From: Thermocladium modestius JCM 10088
GTDB lineage: Archaea > Thermoproteota > Thermoprotei > Thermoproteales > Thermocladiaceae
Assembly: GCA_001315925.1 (NCBI GenBank)
Contig: BBBF01000007.1
Location: 1 to 59,093 of the forward strand
Length of the DNA stretch: 59,093 nucleotides
Direction: 5' to 3'
The notes below the pieces were generated by a model, which was not told the DNA's origin, ran no database searches, and was given only the letters and a program-made list of their open reading frames with translations. This document shows, piece by piece, positions 1 to 10,187 of the stretch. How positions within the stretch are numbered: position 1 is the stretch's first letter; each line of letters begins with the position of its first letter. The translations under genes and the position numbers were made by a program.

Positions 1-266
1 GGGAGGTGGCTCGGCCGATCTCCGCGCCGCCCAGCGCCGTGGCTAGGCTGGCGCATGTGTACGCCGTTATAAGGCCCGGCGGCATGGAGCGGGGGGGGCG
101 GGCCGCGCAAGCGGTGAGGGAGGGGGGGTTGATCAAGATAGATGCACGGGCCAGGAGGGTGGTGGCGGATCAATTGGTGGAGCTGATACCCGGGCCCAGC
201 AGGGTGATGGAGGTGAGGGCCGGGAACCCAATGGATTGGGCCGAGGTGAGGACGGCTTTCCAGTGA
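1..266 (+). CDS. C-terminal end of an unrecognised protein
   Basis: A reading frame enters from the left edge and stops with TGA at 264-266. Only about 85 residues are inside the window, so the start and most of the protein are missing. Two G8 runs near 92 and 122 make the first half uncertain. The last 45 or so residues, from IKIDARARRVV to WAEVRTAFQ, contain no long run and are the trustworthy part. I do not recognise the family and assign no function. The next gene on this strand starts about 200 bases later behind its own AT-rich promoter, so the two are probably separate units. Confidence 0.4.
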   Translation, partial: EVARPISAPPSAVARLAHVYAVIRPGGMERGGRAAQAVREGGLIKIDARARRVVADQLVELIPGPSRVMEVRAGNPMDWAEVRTAFQ

Positions 267-473
267 CGTGAAGGCAAGCGGGGGGGCATTTCATTGTAGG
301 CGTTGAGCGGCCGAGCAATTCTGCTTGCCGGGACGATTTCCTGTCTCGGCCGAAGGGGGGGAGGCATAGCGTGCTTTCCGCCCATGGAATCCACGGGGGG
401 GCATTGATATGGGGGGGAGCTCCTCTTATGCTATCCGCAGCAAATAATTTATTCGACAGACACAGATTCAGTT

Positions 474-1765
474 ATGGAGCTCAGGATAACCGATATAAGG
501 GCTCAATCCGTTCAAGCCAATTTTGAGTGGACATTCGTCAAAATATACGCGGGGGGATTTATATGGGGGGGTTGGGGGGGAGCTGGTCACGCGCCTGGCC
601 TCGTCAACATGCTGCCCTCCTTCCGGGAATTGTTGGTGGGAGAGGATGCGTTAAAGATCAGGAGGATAGAGCAGAAGCTCAGGTGGGCCACGCATTACTC
701 GGGCACCACGACGTATCACTTTATCTCCGCAATAAATATTGCACTATATGATTTGGTGGGCAAGTTCCTCAACATGCCCATCTGGAGGCTGTTAGGGGGG
801 GGTATAGGGATAAGATTAGGGTATACGTAGATGCCCATGGAGGTAAGGGGGGGTTGGAGGCCATGAATTCCCTGGCCATGCCCGTCGAACCGGCTTGGCT
901 CGGCGAGGCCAACATAGAGAGGAGCAGAATTATCTCCGCCAATAATCCAATACATGGCAGGCTATCCATAGAAAAATGGAATGAGGATTACAGTCCAGAA
1001 GCCTATGCAGGCAGGGCAAAGGAATTGGCTGGGGAGGGGTTCACCGCCATCAAGTTCGACTTAGACGTGCCCACCCCCCCCTACACTGACCCAGCGCTAA
1101 TCATGAGCGGGGGAATTGACTTTAAGGGACATAGATTATTTGGCATCTCTGGTGAAGGCAGCTAGGGAGGCGGTGGGGGATGGGGGGGTCGATTTGATGT
1201 TCGATCTACACTGGAGGTATGACATAAACACGGCGGCAAGGATTTGCAAGGCCGTGGAACCGTATAGACCCCCCCACTGGATAGAGGACCCCCCCGTGCC
1301 CGCCCAGATGACAATCAGCAACCTAGATGAGTATAAACTGCTAACCCAGCTCTGCCAAGTCCCCCCATAGAGACGGGGGAGAACATGTACACCGTTTATC
1401 AATTCAAGGATCTACTGGGAACTGGAATTAGGGTGTGGGCCCCCCCGGACCTCGCTAAGGCCGGTGGGATAGGGGAGGGAGTCAAGATAGCTGACCTGGC
1501 TTCAATGTATGACATAGAGATGTCGCCGCACAATATAGGATCCCCCATAGCCACAATGGCTCATGCCCATGTAGCGTCCATGGCCAACACGTTCGGCATG
1601 CTGGAATTCCATGGCCACGACATACCGTTCTGGAACAGCATAATAAAGCCCAAGAAACAATTGATAGACAAGGGATTCATAGAGCTAAGCGACGAGCCGG
1701 GGGGGCTGGGCATTGACTTGGATATGAGCGAAATCAGGAAGATATGGCCCAACTTCGATTTATGA
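474..1765 (+). CDS. Enolase-superfamily (mandelate racemase type) sugar-acid dehydratase
   Basis: Repaired, this is one protein of about 420 residues with the two-domain plan of mandelate-racemase/gluconate-dehydratase enzymes, which abstract an alpha proton from a sugar acid with Mg2+. Visible features: N-terminal capping domain with an SAINIALYDLVG helix; a candidate catalytic lysine in TAIKFDLD; metal ligands in LMFDLHW, WIEDPVP (once the C7 run is cut to C4) and ETGEN; and a late MSPHN histidine. The raw frame breaks at the G8 near 796, the G5 near 1108 and the C6 near 1365. The ATG at 474 follows an AT-rich TATA-like stretch at 442-453. The substrate is unknown. Its place beside inositol genes suggests a cyclitol-derived or aldonic acid, but the fold is shared by many dehydratases. 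Confidence 0.85.
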
Positions 1766-1828
1766 TTGATTTCCCATTGATGATGAGAGGAATTAAATCC
1801 TGTTTTCCGGCGAAAATCAATTAACACC

Positions 1829-2564
1829 TCAAGTCTTCAGGTGGGACTGACCCATCGGCACGTTCTTGAACTCCGGCTGAATCATGACCGATAAATCCCT
1901 TTTCATGGATGGAGGAACAGCTATCACCCAGGCATACTTGATCCCGTTCAACGTGTTCCAACGTTAGGATGATACCCTCTCGGAATCAACACGACATCGT
2001 AGTCATGAACGACGTAGGCCTGTTCATCCTCTTCCGTCAAAATGAGTTGAACGCCGAAGCTGTTTCCCATGCCGTAGAATATATAGGCTCAGGCTTCCCA
2101 TCATGCCTGTGAGGTGGGTAGCTGGTCCAATTCCCCGGCTCTCCCTCATCGTACCCAGCCAAGAAGCTGCACACGGGGGGGTCCTCCTCACCTATCATGG
2201 TTATCACATCCCTTTTATACGGCGGGAACCCCACGGTTAATCTCTTGCCCTCGCTGAACCGCCTCACGAACATCTCCTTATCCGCCGACGCCGCCGCGCT
2301 CGCTATGTAAACCACGGAGCCGGGGGGGACACATCCAAGCCAAGCTCGTGGTTCCTAGGCACATAGAGCATGTCCAACTCGTTTAGAACTACATCCTTGG
2401 CCTTAACGGAGCTTGAGCGGGAAGATGAGCCTCTCATTGCCTTCGGCCTTCATGTGTACGGTGACCTCCCTATTGGTGCTTATGCTTTGCATGCGATAAC
2501 CGTCTTTATCAAAGACCGTTGATAATTCATTGATTTTATTATAAACCGAATATTTGAACAGCAT
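1829..2564 (-). CDS. iolB: 5-deoxy-glucuronate isomerase IolB
   Basis: IolB turns 5-deoxy-D-glucuronate into 5-dehydro-2-deoxy-D-gluconate, the step between IolD and IolC. The repaired protein has about 245 residues, slightly shorter than bacterial IolB (about 270). It starts MLFKYSVYNKINELS at the ATG 2564 and ends GQSHLKT. The family hallmark is the double cupin with SYPPHRHD followed by a late GYHP motif, both present. The frame breaks at a C7/C8 run near 2320, at a lost G near 2090 (GKPE then AYIFYGMGN), and at a lost base near 1960. It is convergent with the enolase-type gene and divergent from iolC, with a promoter between 2565 and 2616. The assignment rests on motif order as well as on the neighbouring iol genes. 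Confidence 0.85.
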
Positions 2565-2616
2565 ACCTATCAGGGATTAAAATAATGTTTAAATTTTTTG
2601 CCTAGTTGCGCCCGGC

Positions 2617-3617
2617 ATGAATCAAAGAAGGGACGATTATGATGTGGTTCTCATAGGTAGGTTGGGAATAGATCTGTACTCCGATGATTTCGGCAAGCCG
2701 CTGGACAAGGCGGCGCGGTTCGTGAAATACGTGGGAGGCACCGTAACCAATACCGCAATTGGATGCGCCAGGTACGGCATGAGGGCTGCGCTGATAACCA
2801 GGGTGAGCACGGACCCGTTGGGCAAGTTCGCCAAGGATTACTTGAGGATAATGGGGTTGATGTGAGCTACATAAAGGAGGACCCCCCCGATGCATTGATG
2901 GGATTGGTGTTCGCCGCGATATTTCCAGGCAAGGACCCGGACTTCATATTTTACAGGCCGAAGGGCGAGGTGGCCGACCTCAGGATAACCAAGGATGACA
3001 TACCCATTTCCGTAATAAATGGAACAAAGGTATTGGTGATCACCGGCACTGGGCTCTCCGCCGAGCCGTCCCTAGCGCGAATCTCCACGCGGTGGATCTA
3101 GCGGCCAACGCTGGAAAAACAATTCTATTCAATTTGGATTGGAGACCATCGACTTGGAGCGGCGTGCCGGATGAGGACAGGATTAAGAGATACAAAGCGG
3201 TGCTGGATAAGTCAAGCATAGTAATAGGCGGCGTGCCCGAGTGGCTGGCCGCAACAGGCGAGTCAAGCATTGATGCAGCGATTGACTCGATTAGGGGTAA
3301 GGAGAAGAGGATACTAATAGTGACCAGGGGAGGGGAGGGACCACCGTTTTTTATCACGGCAATGCGATAAACACCGAGGCGTTCAAGGTCAACGTGTTGA
3401 AGACCCTGGGCGCGGGCGACGCTTCCTAGCAGCGTTCCTGTACGGATATCTCTATTTATTGAAAAGCGGATGGGAGGTGGGGGATGTACTGAAGTTCGCC
3501 AGCGCAGCCGCCGCAATAGTGGTGACCAGGCATTCCTGCTCCGAAGCAATGCCCACCTACGATGAGGTCATGCAATTTCTAAGGGAACGGGGGGGAGCAA
3601 CTGCACGGCAATGCTAA
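2617..3617 (+). CDS. iolC: 5-dehydro-2-deoxygluconokinase IolC (PfkB/ribokinase family)
   Basis: IolC phosphorylates 5-dehydro-2-deoxy-D-gluconate with ATP. After repair the protein has about 330 residues. IolC-specific marks are FVKYVGGT near residue 38, an ILFNLDWRPSTW segment in the middle, the ribokinase anion hole and catalytic Asp in KTLGAGD, and SCSEAMPTYDEVMQF near the end. These match the bacterial IolC layout (FSKYVGGS, ELDYRPYTW, KTFGAGD, SSSDAMPT) much better than generic ribokinases. Frame breaks lie near 2847, 3075, 3343 and 3425. The ATG at 2617 follows a GTTTAAATT TATA box at about 2587-2596. The stop at 3615-3617 overlaps the 3' end of the convergent oxidoreductase gene by four bases. 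Confidence 0.9.
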
Positions 3618-4625
3618 GCCACGTCACTTAACGTAATGGGCCTTCCCTCCATGAACGACTTAGCGGCTGCCTCTGCCAATATGTTTGCCCTCAATCCATC
3701 GAGCTCGTTAGGAGCGGGGGGGGTTACCCCCCCATCCGATAGGCTCCGCAGGAATGCAGCCAACTCGCTGCGGTATGCTTGATCGAACCTCTCGGCGAAC
3801 CAGGGCCTAACAGCGTCCTAATTATGTTCTCGCTAATTGTGAACACATTATTGTTTAGGTAATCCCTCATCCCTACCACTCCCTTGCTCATAAATGCCTC
3901 TGCCCTCACGTCATAGCCATAGTTGGAGCACCTGCTGGTCTATATCGTAACGAGCGGTCCATCCTTATACCTCAATTCAACGATTACATTATCCAGATCA
4001 TTGGCATTGCTGTACCACTTACAAATAAATACACCTCCATCTGAGTAAACCGCGGTCGGCATGCCGAATAACCAATTCGACATGTCCAGATCGTGAATCA
4101 CGAAGTCGTAGAAAATGGCGCCGGCCTCGCCCGTGAATATCCCCGCCGGCGGTTGCGGAGTCACTGGATCTCGCGCCACGAATCTGACGATGAGGGGGGG
4201 CGCCCCCAGGTCCCCGCTCGTCACTGCCTTGCTAAACTCCGCGAAATCGGCATCGAACCGCTTATGAAACCCAACCTGCAGCTTAACGCCGCTATTATGA
4301 ACCAATTTAACCACTTCCTCTGCCTCCACTCTATTGATGCCCACGGGCTTCTCGACGAAAATGTCAAGGCCGCACTCCACTGATTGCTTTATCAGCCCAA
4401 ATGAGTGGGCGTGGATGTCGCTATTATTACCGCGTCTACCTTATCCTTAAGCGATGCAAATGCAGCGTCGATATCCTTAAAATACGGCACGTGTAGCTCC
4501 CGGGCCAAGGCATTCGCTGCCTCATTGACGTCCACCACGCCAAGCAACTCGCCGCCAAGCGACTTCACGTTAATCGAGTGTATTCTGCCCATTCGTCCTC
4601 CTCCAATCACCAATATGCCAGTCAT
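3614..4625 (-). CDS. Gfo/Idh/MocA oxidoreductase, inositol 2-dehydrogenase-like (copy 1)
   Basis: NAD(P)-dependent sugar or cyclitol dehydrogenase of about 335 residues. The N-terminal Rossmann motif is VIGGGRMGRIH; the substrate-site lysine lies in FVEKPVGIN (EKP motif); the C-terminal domain carries VGFHKRFD and a DFVIHDLDM motif typical of IolG relatives. Likely role: oxidation of myo- or scyllo-inositol to an inosose. An in-frame TAG stands at 3940-3942, where copy 2 and the family have Asp (before TSRCSNYGYD). A lost C near 3808 also breaks the frame (LLGPWFAERFDQAY is restored by adding it). I chose the ATG at 4625 because it begins directly at the Rossmann strand. The gene is divergent from iolE over a 101-base promoter region. 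Confidence 0.8.
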
Positions 4626-4726
4626 ACCCTCACTATCGAGCAATTCCTAATTAAAGTTTGCCAAACATTAAATATGCAAAATATCCTTGAAAAAAGTTAA
4701 TAACCCCCCCTCCAATAGATTAAGTC

Positions 4727-5467
4727 ATGAGGAAATCGATAACCACCATTCTGTGGGGCAAATTTAAGGATGAGAAATCCTTTTTGGAGACTCTCGAGTA
4801 CATAAAGCAACTAGGATATGATAGCGTGGGACTGGAGGTCAGAATGTTACCATCACGATTAATAAAAGAGCCCAGGAGGGTCAGCGATGACTTGAGGAAG
4901 GTGGGACTGGAAAACGGTGTTCCTATTCCGTAATGCGGGATCAAGACATAGAATGGGCTAAGGCAGCTGGATCCAAGCTTCTCTGGGTAGTTGTAAGGAA
5001 AAAGGATTGTAATGAGGCCTTAAAGATGCTTGCAGAATTCACTGACAAGGCGAGCAGTGAGGGAATAACTGTGGCTCTACACAATCATCTACGCACGTGC
5101 TTTGAGACCGAGGACCAAGTACTAAGCGCGCTGGAGTCAATACCTAAATTAAGGATATGCCTAGATACTGCCCACGCGGAGGCTGCTGGAATAGACTCAG
5201 TAAAGTTCATAAAGGAGCACGCAAGCAAGATCGGGTTGGTTCACCTAAAGGACCTACGGGTGAAGGCCCCCCAAGAGCAAGATAAGGTTCACGACAGACT
5301 TCGTGAATGTCGGCAATGGCATCATAAACTTCAAGCCCGTAATTGCCGCGTTAAGGGACGTGAAGTATAATGGCGACTTAATGGTGGAGGTGGAGGCATT
5401 ATCCGGACAAAGCCCAAACGATATAGCCAAAAAAAGCATGGATTACCTCAACAAATTATTGTTGTAA
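4727..5467 (+). CDS. iolE: Sugar isomerase/epimerase TIM barrel, IolE-like inosose dehydratase
   Basis: Xylose-isomerase-like TIM barrel (AP endonuclease family 2), about 246 residues after repair. IolE enzymes dehydrate 2-keto-myo-inositol to the trihydroxycyclohexanedione used by IolD; other members are epimerases, so the specific reaction is inferred from context. Visible family features are VALHNH (metal histidine), ICLDTAH, LVHLKDL and a final MVEVEA, the expected series of metal ligands. Frame breaks are a lost G near 4931 (VPIPVMRDQD) and an indel near 5293 (HD then DFVNVGNGIINF). The ATG at 4727 follows a TATA-like AAAAAAGTTAATAAC at 4689-4703. It is somewhat shorter than bacterial IolE (about 295 residues). 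Confidence 0.7.
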
Positions 5468-5513
5468 AAACCGTTGGACTAAACTAAATAGAATGTCAAA
5501 TAATTATATTATC

Positions 5514-6227
5514 CTAGCACTGCAAGATATTGATCAATTCATTAAGCGAGCCTATCACGAAGCTTGGCTTCGCCTCGTCAGCCATGTGCAATAAATCGCC
5601 TATTGGACCTCTCTTCACTATAGCAGTCCACATTCCGACTTTCTTGGCACCGGGCACGTCAGCGTACGGCTTATCCCCCCCCACGTATAGGCAGGCCTTG
5701 GGATCCATTCCCAATATCGACAAGGCCTTGCTGAACGGGGGGGCTGGATCGGGCTTCTCCTGCGGCACATCATCGCCGGCTATCAATATCAGCTTAAACA
5801 AGTCAAGCGGGATATCGCTGCGCTCAATCCTCCTGCGCTTATACCCCGGAGTGCCGTCGTCATTTGCTATCATACCGAGTACCACGCCGCACTTGTCCAG
5901 CTCCGGCAATGCATATATGGCATCCCTGAATGCACGGGACCCCTCAATCCACTTGCTCCAATAAAGCGATGTCAAGCCATTCTCTTGTTCCTCCCCCCCA
6001 ATGCTCACGCCTATTGCCTTAGCCACGCTCCTCCACCAAATATTTCTATTGAATATATTGGAGACCTCCATTTTCTGCTCTATTTCAAGGATCACTGAGT
6101 CTATGATTTTACTATCTATTCCAGTAAGGGATGACAATTCAGAAGCAACGGCCCGCCTCGCGCATTCCCTGGCGGGATTCGAGTCGACCAGAGTATCATC
6201 GAAGTCGAACAAGGCGCATCTTATCAT
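5514..6227 (-). CDS. HAD-superfamily phosphatase
   Basis: Intact gene of 237 residues. The HAD motifs are in order: motif I DFDDTLVD at residues 8-15, motif II around GMIANDDGT, motif III Lys in QEKPDPAPP, and motif IV GGDKPYADVPGAKK, with an alpha-helical cap between I and II. This is the layout of phosphoglycolate-phosphatase-like enzymes, cytosolic and Mg2+ dependent. It lies between iolE and the MFS permease inside the inositol island, so a small sugar phosphate or a side product is a reasonable substrate, but nothing in the sequence fixes it. It is convergent with iolE, with 46 bases between the stops. Confidence 0.85.
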   Translation of the reverse strand: MIRCALFDFDDTLVDSNPARECARRAVASELSSLTGIDSKIIDSVILEIEQKMEVSNIFNRNIWWRSVAKAIGVSIGGEEQENGLTSLYWSKWIEGSRAFRDAIYALPELDKCGVVLGMIANDDGTPGYKRRRIERSDIPLDLFKLILIAGDDVPQEKPDPAPPFSKALSILGMDPKACLYVGGDKPYADVPGAKKVGMWTAIVKRGPIGDLLHMADEAKPSFVIGSLNELINILQC

Positions 6228-6413
6228 AACCGTATAGGTATTATTATCTATACTATTAAGCTTTTGGGTTTATTGATCGATCAATTTAATCAATCTCTCC
6301 GCGCTAAATAACATGCGAGATAAGCTGATTGTTGAATTATATGGAGAAAATACGCACTCGATAAGCAAAAGAACATACTGATTTTAATTTTAACTATTTG
6401 AAGATATGGACCC

Positions 6414-7815
6414 TTACTTAGTCCCGGTTAACTTATCTTCTATCTGCGTTGGGGGGGTCAACTGCTTAGTTTCAGGCATTAATAGGTACGACCACAGAGC
6501 AACGAAGAGAATTGCTCCGCCGAGCAATGCAAATGCTCCGCTGTATCCTATCTGTTTCACCAGGACTGGTAGGACGTACGTGCTGGCCGCCGCGCCTATC
6601 CTGGAGAACATCGATGCCAACCCATGCCCAGTCGCTCTAACCCTAGTGGGCCATAGTTCCGCCAAGGCCACTGTGTAGGGACCGGGGGGGCCGAAGTTCA
6701 TGAAGTAGTAGTATATGGTGAATAGTATCATTATGAGCGGGAACGCCAAGTTAGTCCCGAACAAGCCTAGCTCGTACATCACCAAGCCGGCTACCATGTC
6801 TATGCCCATTACTAGGGCTCCGACTATCACCATAAATCTACGTCCCCCCCACTTATCGTACGTCACGGCAGCCGTGTAGTAGCCGAACAGCGCTATCACC
6901 CAGTAGAGCGCGGAGGCCAGGAAGGCCAGTTGAGGCGTGGTTAATCCTAATCCCTTGGTTATGTAGGGAGTGTACAGATTTGAGCCGTAGAAGGCGATGT
7001 CAGCCACGGGCCACCATACCCATATGAACAGCGTCGTCTTCCACATGTTTCCCTCGAACAGGGCCTTAAGAGAGGGACGGCCGGGCTTGCCCGGATCCAG
7101 TGATGCCTCGGATCCACCCGTCATCTTCTTGACCACGTCCTCATGCGTCTCCTTTATCTTCTGCCCGATCTTCTCCTGTATTGCGGCCCACCTCGGGCTC
7201 TCCAGTATGCCCATCCTCAATATTATTATGATAAGGCCCCCCCATATCGCCTCGCTTCCCAGCATCACCCTCCAAGCTAGGTTTGGATTGCCTCCGTAGG
7301 CCACGGCGAAGGCGAACGCAGATAGGAAGCCCACCACCGATCCAATTCCCCCCCAGAAGCTGTTCATAGATGCAAGCGCGAATCCCCCCCTCCTCTTGGC
7401 AGGCGCGTACTCGGCCACCATTGTCGGGGAGAGGGCGTAATCTCCTCCCACCCCCCCGATTCCTATCAATAATCTAAGTATGTATAGCTGCACGAAGTTG
7501 GCTGCAAACGCGCTGAGGAAGCCGAACACCACCAGGAATATCAAGTCCCAAATGTATAGAAGCCGCCTGCCTATCCTATCCGCGAATGCTCCGAATAGGG
7601 GGCGCGCCCACCGCCACTCCTATGAATGCCGACGATGCCAGTAATCCGGTTTGGCTCGCGGTCAATTTCCATAGCGGGTCCAAGTATAGCAGCGCAGCGC
7701 CTATTATCAATGTATCGTATGCATCGACGAATTGGCCCATGGATGCCGTGAACCAGGCCAGCCAGAAGTATTTTCCCAGCTTTCTGAGAGGCATATCGTC
7801 GAAATTTAGACCCAT
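6414..7815 (-). CDS. MFS sugar/cyclitol permease (12 membrane segments)
   Basis: Proton-coupled transporter of about 455 residues in the sugar porter/metabolite:H+ symporter group. Marks include FVDAYD in the first helix, the loop 2-3 motif GAFADRIGRR once the run near 7600 is repaired, GIGVGGDYALSPT in helix 4, an equivalent DKWGRR loop in the second half, and a PETKQLT tail typical of sugar porters. A hydrophilic central loop (LESPRW to SLKALF) separates the halves. The ATG at 7815 is preferred over the upstream TTG because a TATA-like AAATATTTAAAAAA lies about 25-30 bases before it. The phased TTAATAT repeats just upstream and the iol genes on both sides suggest inositol uptake. Confidence 0.85.
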
Positions 7816-7886
7816 AGATAGTTGCAATAATTAGCAGTTTTTTAAATATTTTCTAGATTACAAACTTGAAAAATATAAAATATTTT

Positions 7887-7923
7887 TTAATGTTGTTAAT
7901 ATTATATTAATAGAGATTAATAT
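7887..7923. promoter_or_regulatory. Four phased TTAAT(A/G)(T/G) repeats upstream of the MFS permease
   Basis: TTAATGT at 7887, TTAATAT at 7896, TTAATAG at 7907 and TTAATAT at 7917 are spaced 9, 11 and 10 bases, about one helical turn. They lie 40-75 bases upstream of the TATA-like box of the MFS gene. The rest of the 7816-8086 gap is AT-rich and holds no convincing gene. A similar array occurs at 15558. A regulator-binding site is an inference. Confidence 0.45.
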
Positions 7924-8086
7924 ATATCATCTACATAAATCAGGCAATCAATACATTGATGCAGTAAATGTTCTATTTATTAAACCAAGTATCAACGCAG
8001 ATCCCTCCAGCATTATTTAGTCATCACTGATTTCCTCCCGTTCCAGCAGAAGAGACTTTATGGCATTTCCTTCAATACGTTGAGGG

Positions 8087-9078
8087 CTAGGATGTAGATG
8101 TGTTTTTACCAGCCTTTACATGATTGATGGCATTTCTCAATTCCTTTATCACGGTCTCAGTATCGGAGTCCCTGGGAAAAAGAATATTCCTTCCAGCCAC
8201 CACGCCCACAACGTTGTTTCCAGCCATTAAGGCCTCCCTCACATTCTTTATGAACACCCCCCCACTATCGCCGGATCCGCCGCCCAGCAACATTATGGGT
8301 AAGGTAGTGGACCTGGCCACTATTTCAAAATCATGAGTGAACGGCAGCTTCAAGAACCTCCTAAACGTGCTATAACCCAACCCGGAGGCCACGTTAACCG
8401 CGGCGGCCAGTTCGTATGGATCATCTATTGTGGAATAGCCGTTACTCGCCTTGCGAACCGGGAACACCTCAATGAATAACGGCAAGCCCAAGTCGGAGCA
8501 CTCCCGGGACGCCTCGTAGGCGTAGGTCAAGGTATTCAGCGTTCGTTCATCGCTTAAGTCTATTCTAAGCAATAACTTAGCTCCATCCAGTCCCAGCTTG
8601 GCTATGTCGCTGGGCCTAAAAGCGGTTACCCTATCATCCAATTCAAAAATCGACCCGTTTAATCCGCCTCTATTTATGGACCCTATTATTATTTTGCTGC
8701 CTAAATACTCCTTTAACGGCATGTCCAGCTCATCTTCCAAAACATTGGCCAATATCAACAGCTCATCAAGTATATCGGCGGTGAGCAGTATTCCATCCAC
8801 TTCATCCAGCATCAACGCGGTAAATGTCTTTACTAACAATCTTCCCCCTATCCAGTAACGCGTGCTTATCATCGCCTACTGCGAAGTTCAGCCGGGCCGG
8901 GTGATCCGCTGCAAGTATGATCAATCCCCCTTTCCACAGCCCTTTCCAAGCTGGGCTTCTTCCTCCGCCTCAATATATCGTAAGCCTCATCCCTGGCGCG
9001 ATCACTTATCCTGCGTCTCCAAATGCTTTTTAGAACATCATTTAATTTCTTTAGGCCGGCCTCCCCTATGTCGGGCAT
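8087..9078 (-). CDS. Cgl0159-family (beta/alpha)8 aldolase, candidate replacement for IolJ
   Basis: Class I aldolase-like barrel of about 325 residues. The N-terminal helix (residues 1-45) leads to LIILAADHPARL, then GRLLVKTF, DGILLTADILDELL, IGSINRGGLNGSIFELDD, GAKLLLRIDLSD, a YSTFRRFLKLPF stretch and a late MLLGGGSG phosphate-binding-like loop. These motifs match the Cgl0159 family, which lies in actinobacterial inositol operons next to iolC and iolA. The expected job is cleavage of 6-phospho-5-dehydro-2-deoxy-D-gluconate to DHAP and malonate semialdehyde; no classical IolJ is present here. Frame breaks occur near 8840 and 8925. I chose the ATG at 9078, five bases after the stop of the upstream dehydrogenase, rather than the TTG at 9102. 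The two genes form an operon. Confidence 0.8.
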
Positions 9079-9082
9079 ATGC

Positions 9083-10086
9083 CTAACCCAGCGGTAGATC
9101 AACTGCTTTTCTGCTTTGCATGGATAGCTTGGCAGCCAACGCTATTTCTAATGCAGCCCTACCATCCTCGGCAGTCACTAGGGGGGGTCGTTTGTCATTC
9201 TTGACAGAGTCTATGAATGCCCGCAGTTCCTCCTTATACGCCTCCTGGAATCTCTCTATGAACCATTCGTATTTATCCTGCTTTTTTACAAGTACAACAT
9301 CGTTACTGCGCGAGGAATTGACGGGCACCACCAATATGGAGCCCTTGGTGCCAAGAACCTCAACGCGTGTATCGTACCCATACGCGCTGAACCTACAGGC
9401 ATCCACGTACGCCATTGCATTGTTGGATAGCGCAATAGTGGTGGTGGTCACGTCATAATCCCCCCCCTGCCCCCCCGTCACGCGGGAGCCTTGGGCCATA
9501 ACTGTTTTAGCCTCCGTATTGGCCAACCACCTGATCGTGTCATAGTCGTGGCTGGAGGTATCCAGGAAGATGCCGCCGCTTATCTCCACGTTGACGCCCG
9601 GATTGGGAAGTGGGGGGGGATCCCTGGTGACCGACATGATATAGATCAAGTCGCCTATTTCTCCCTCATTCATGTACTCCTTTATTTTCCTGTACATTGG
9701 ATCGAATCGACGTTGATAGCCAACTTGCACCCATACCTTTCGTTTTTTGGATAAATCGACTATCTCATCCGCGTTTTTCAAATCCAGTGCCAATGGTTTC
9801 TCCACGAATACGTGCTTGCCGGAATCCATTGCGGCCTTTATTATTTCCGGCTTGAACGCGGTGGGCACGGCAACCACCACTGCATCCAGGTCCTTATTCT
9901 CCAGCAGCTTAACGTAGTCGTTATATGCAACGGTATGGGTCTCCGAGCCACTCGCTCCGCTACCTTGGCGTTAGAATCGACGACTCCGATAAGCCTCGCG
10001 TCCTCGATTTCATGCGATAAGGTCAATGCATGAAATCTACCTATCAGGCCAACCCCCCCTATAACCCCCCCTATGTTTATTGTCAT
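9083..10086 (-). CDS. iolG: Inositol 2-dehydrogenase-like Gfo/Idh/MocA oxidoreductase (copy 2)
   Basis: NAD(P)-dependent dehydrogenase of about 330 residues that would open the pathway by oxidising inositol at C2. It has an N-terminal Rossmann motif (GVGLIGRFHA), HVFVEKPLALD with the active-site lysine, VQVGYQRRFDPMY, and GGIFLDTSSHDYDTIRWL with the conserved His/Asp pair of IolG proteins. The C-terminal domain ends with AALEIALAAKLS. Compared with copy 1 it is closer to the bacterial IolG pattern and has the Asp (YVDACRFSAYGYD) that copy 1 replaces with TAG. The frame breaks once, near 9938. It is the first gene of the two-gene operon with the Cgl0159-type aldolase. Confidence 0.85.
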
Positions 10087-10187
10087 GATTGATTAAGATG
10101 CTGCTTATTTTAAAATTTTGTGTGAGGTTCATTAACTATCAATAATATACAGCAAAAATATTGAGCTATTTCAAATTGAAAAATAAT

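Noticed and set aside
3040..3549. A 169-residue minus-strand frame opposite iolC
   Set aside because: It is the shadow of the clear IolC protein, has low-complexity Arg/Ser composition and no family features.
3940..3942. Pyrrolysine decoding at the TAG
   Set aside because: Nothing else in the window suggests it, and the lineage is not known to use it; a misread or mutation is simpler.
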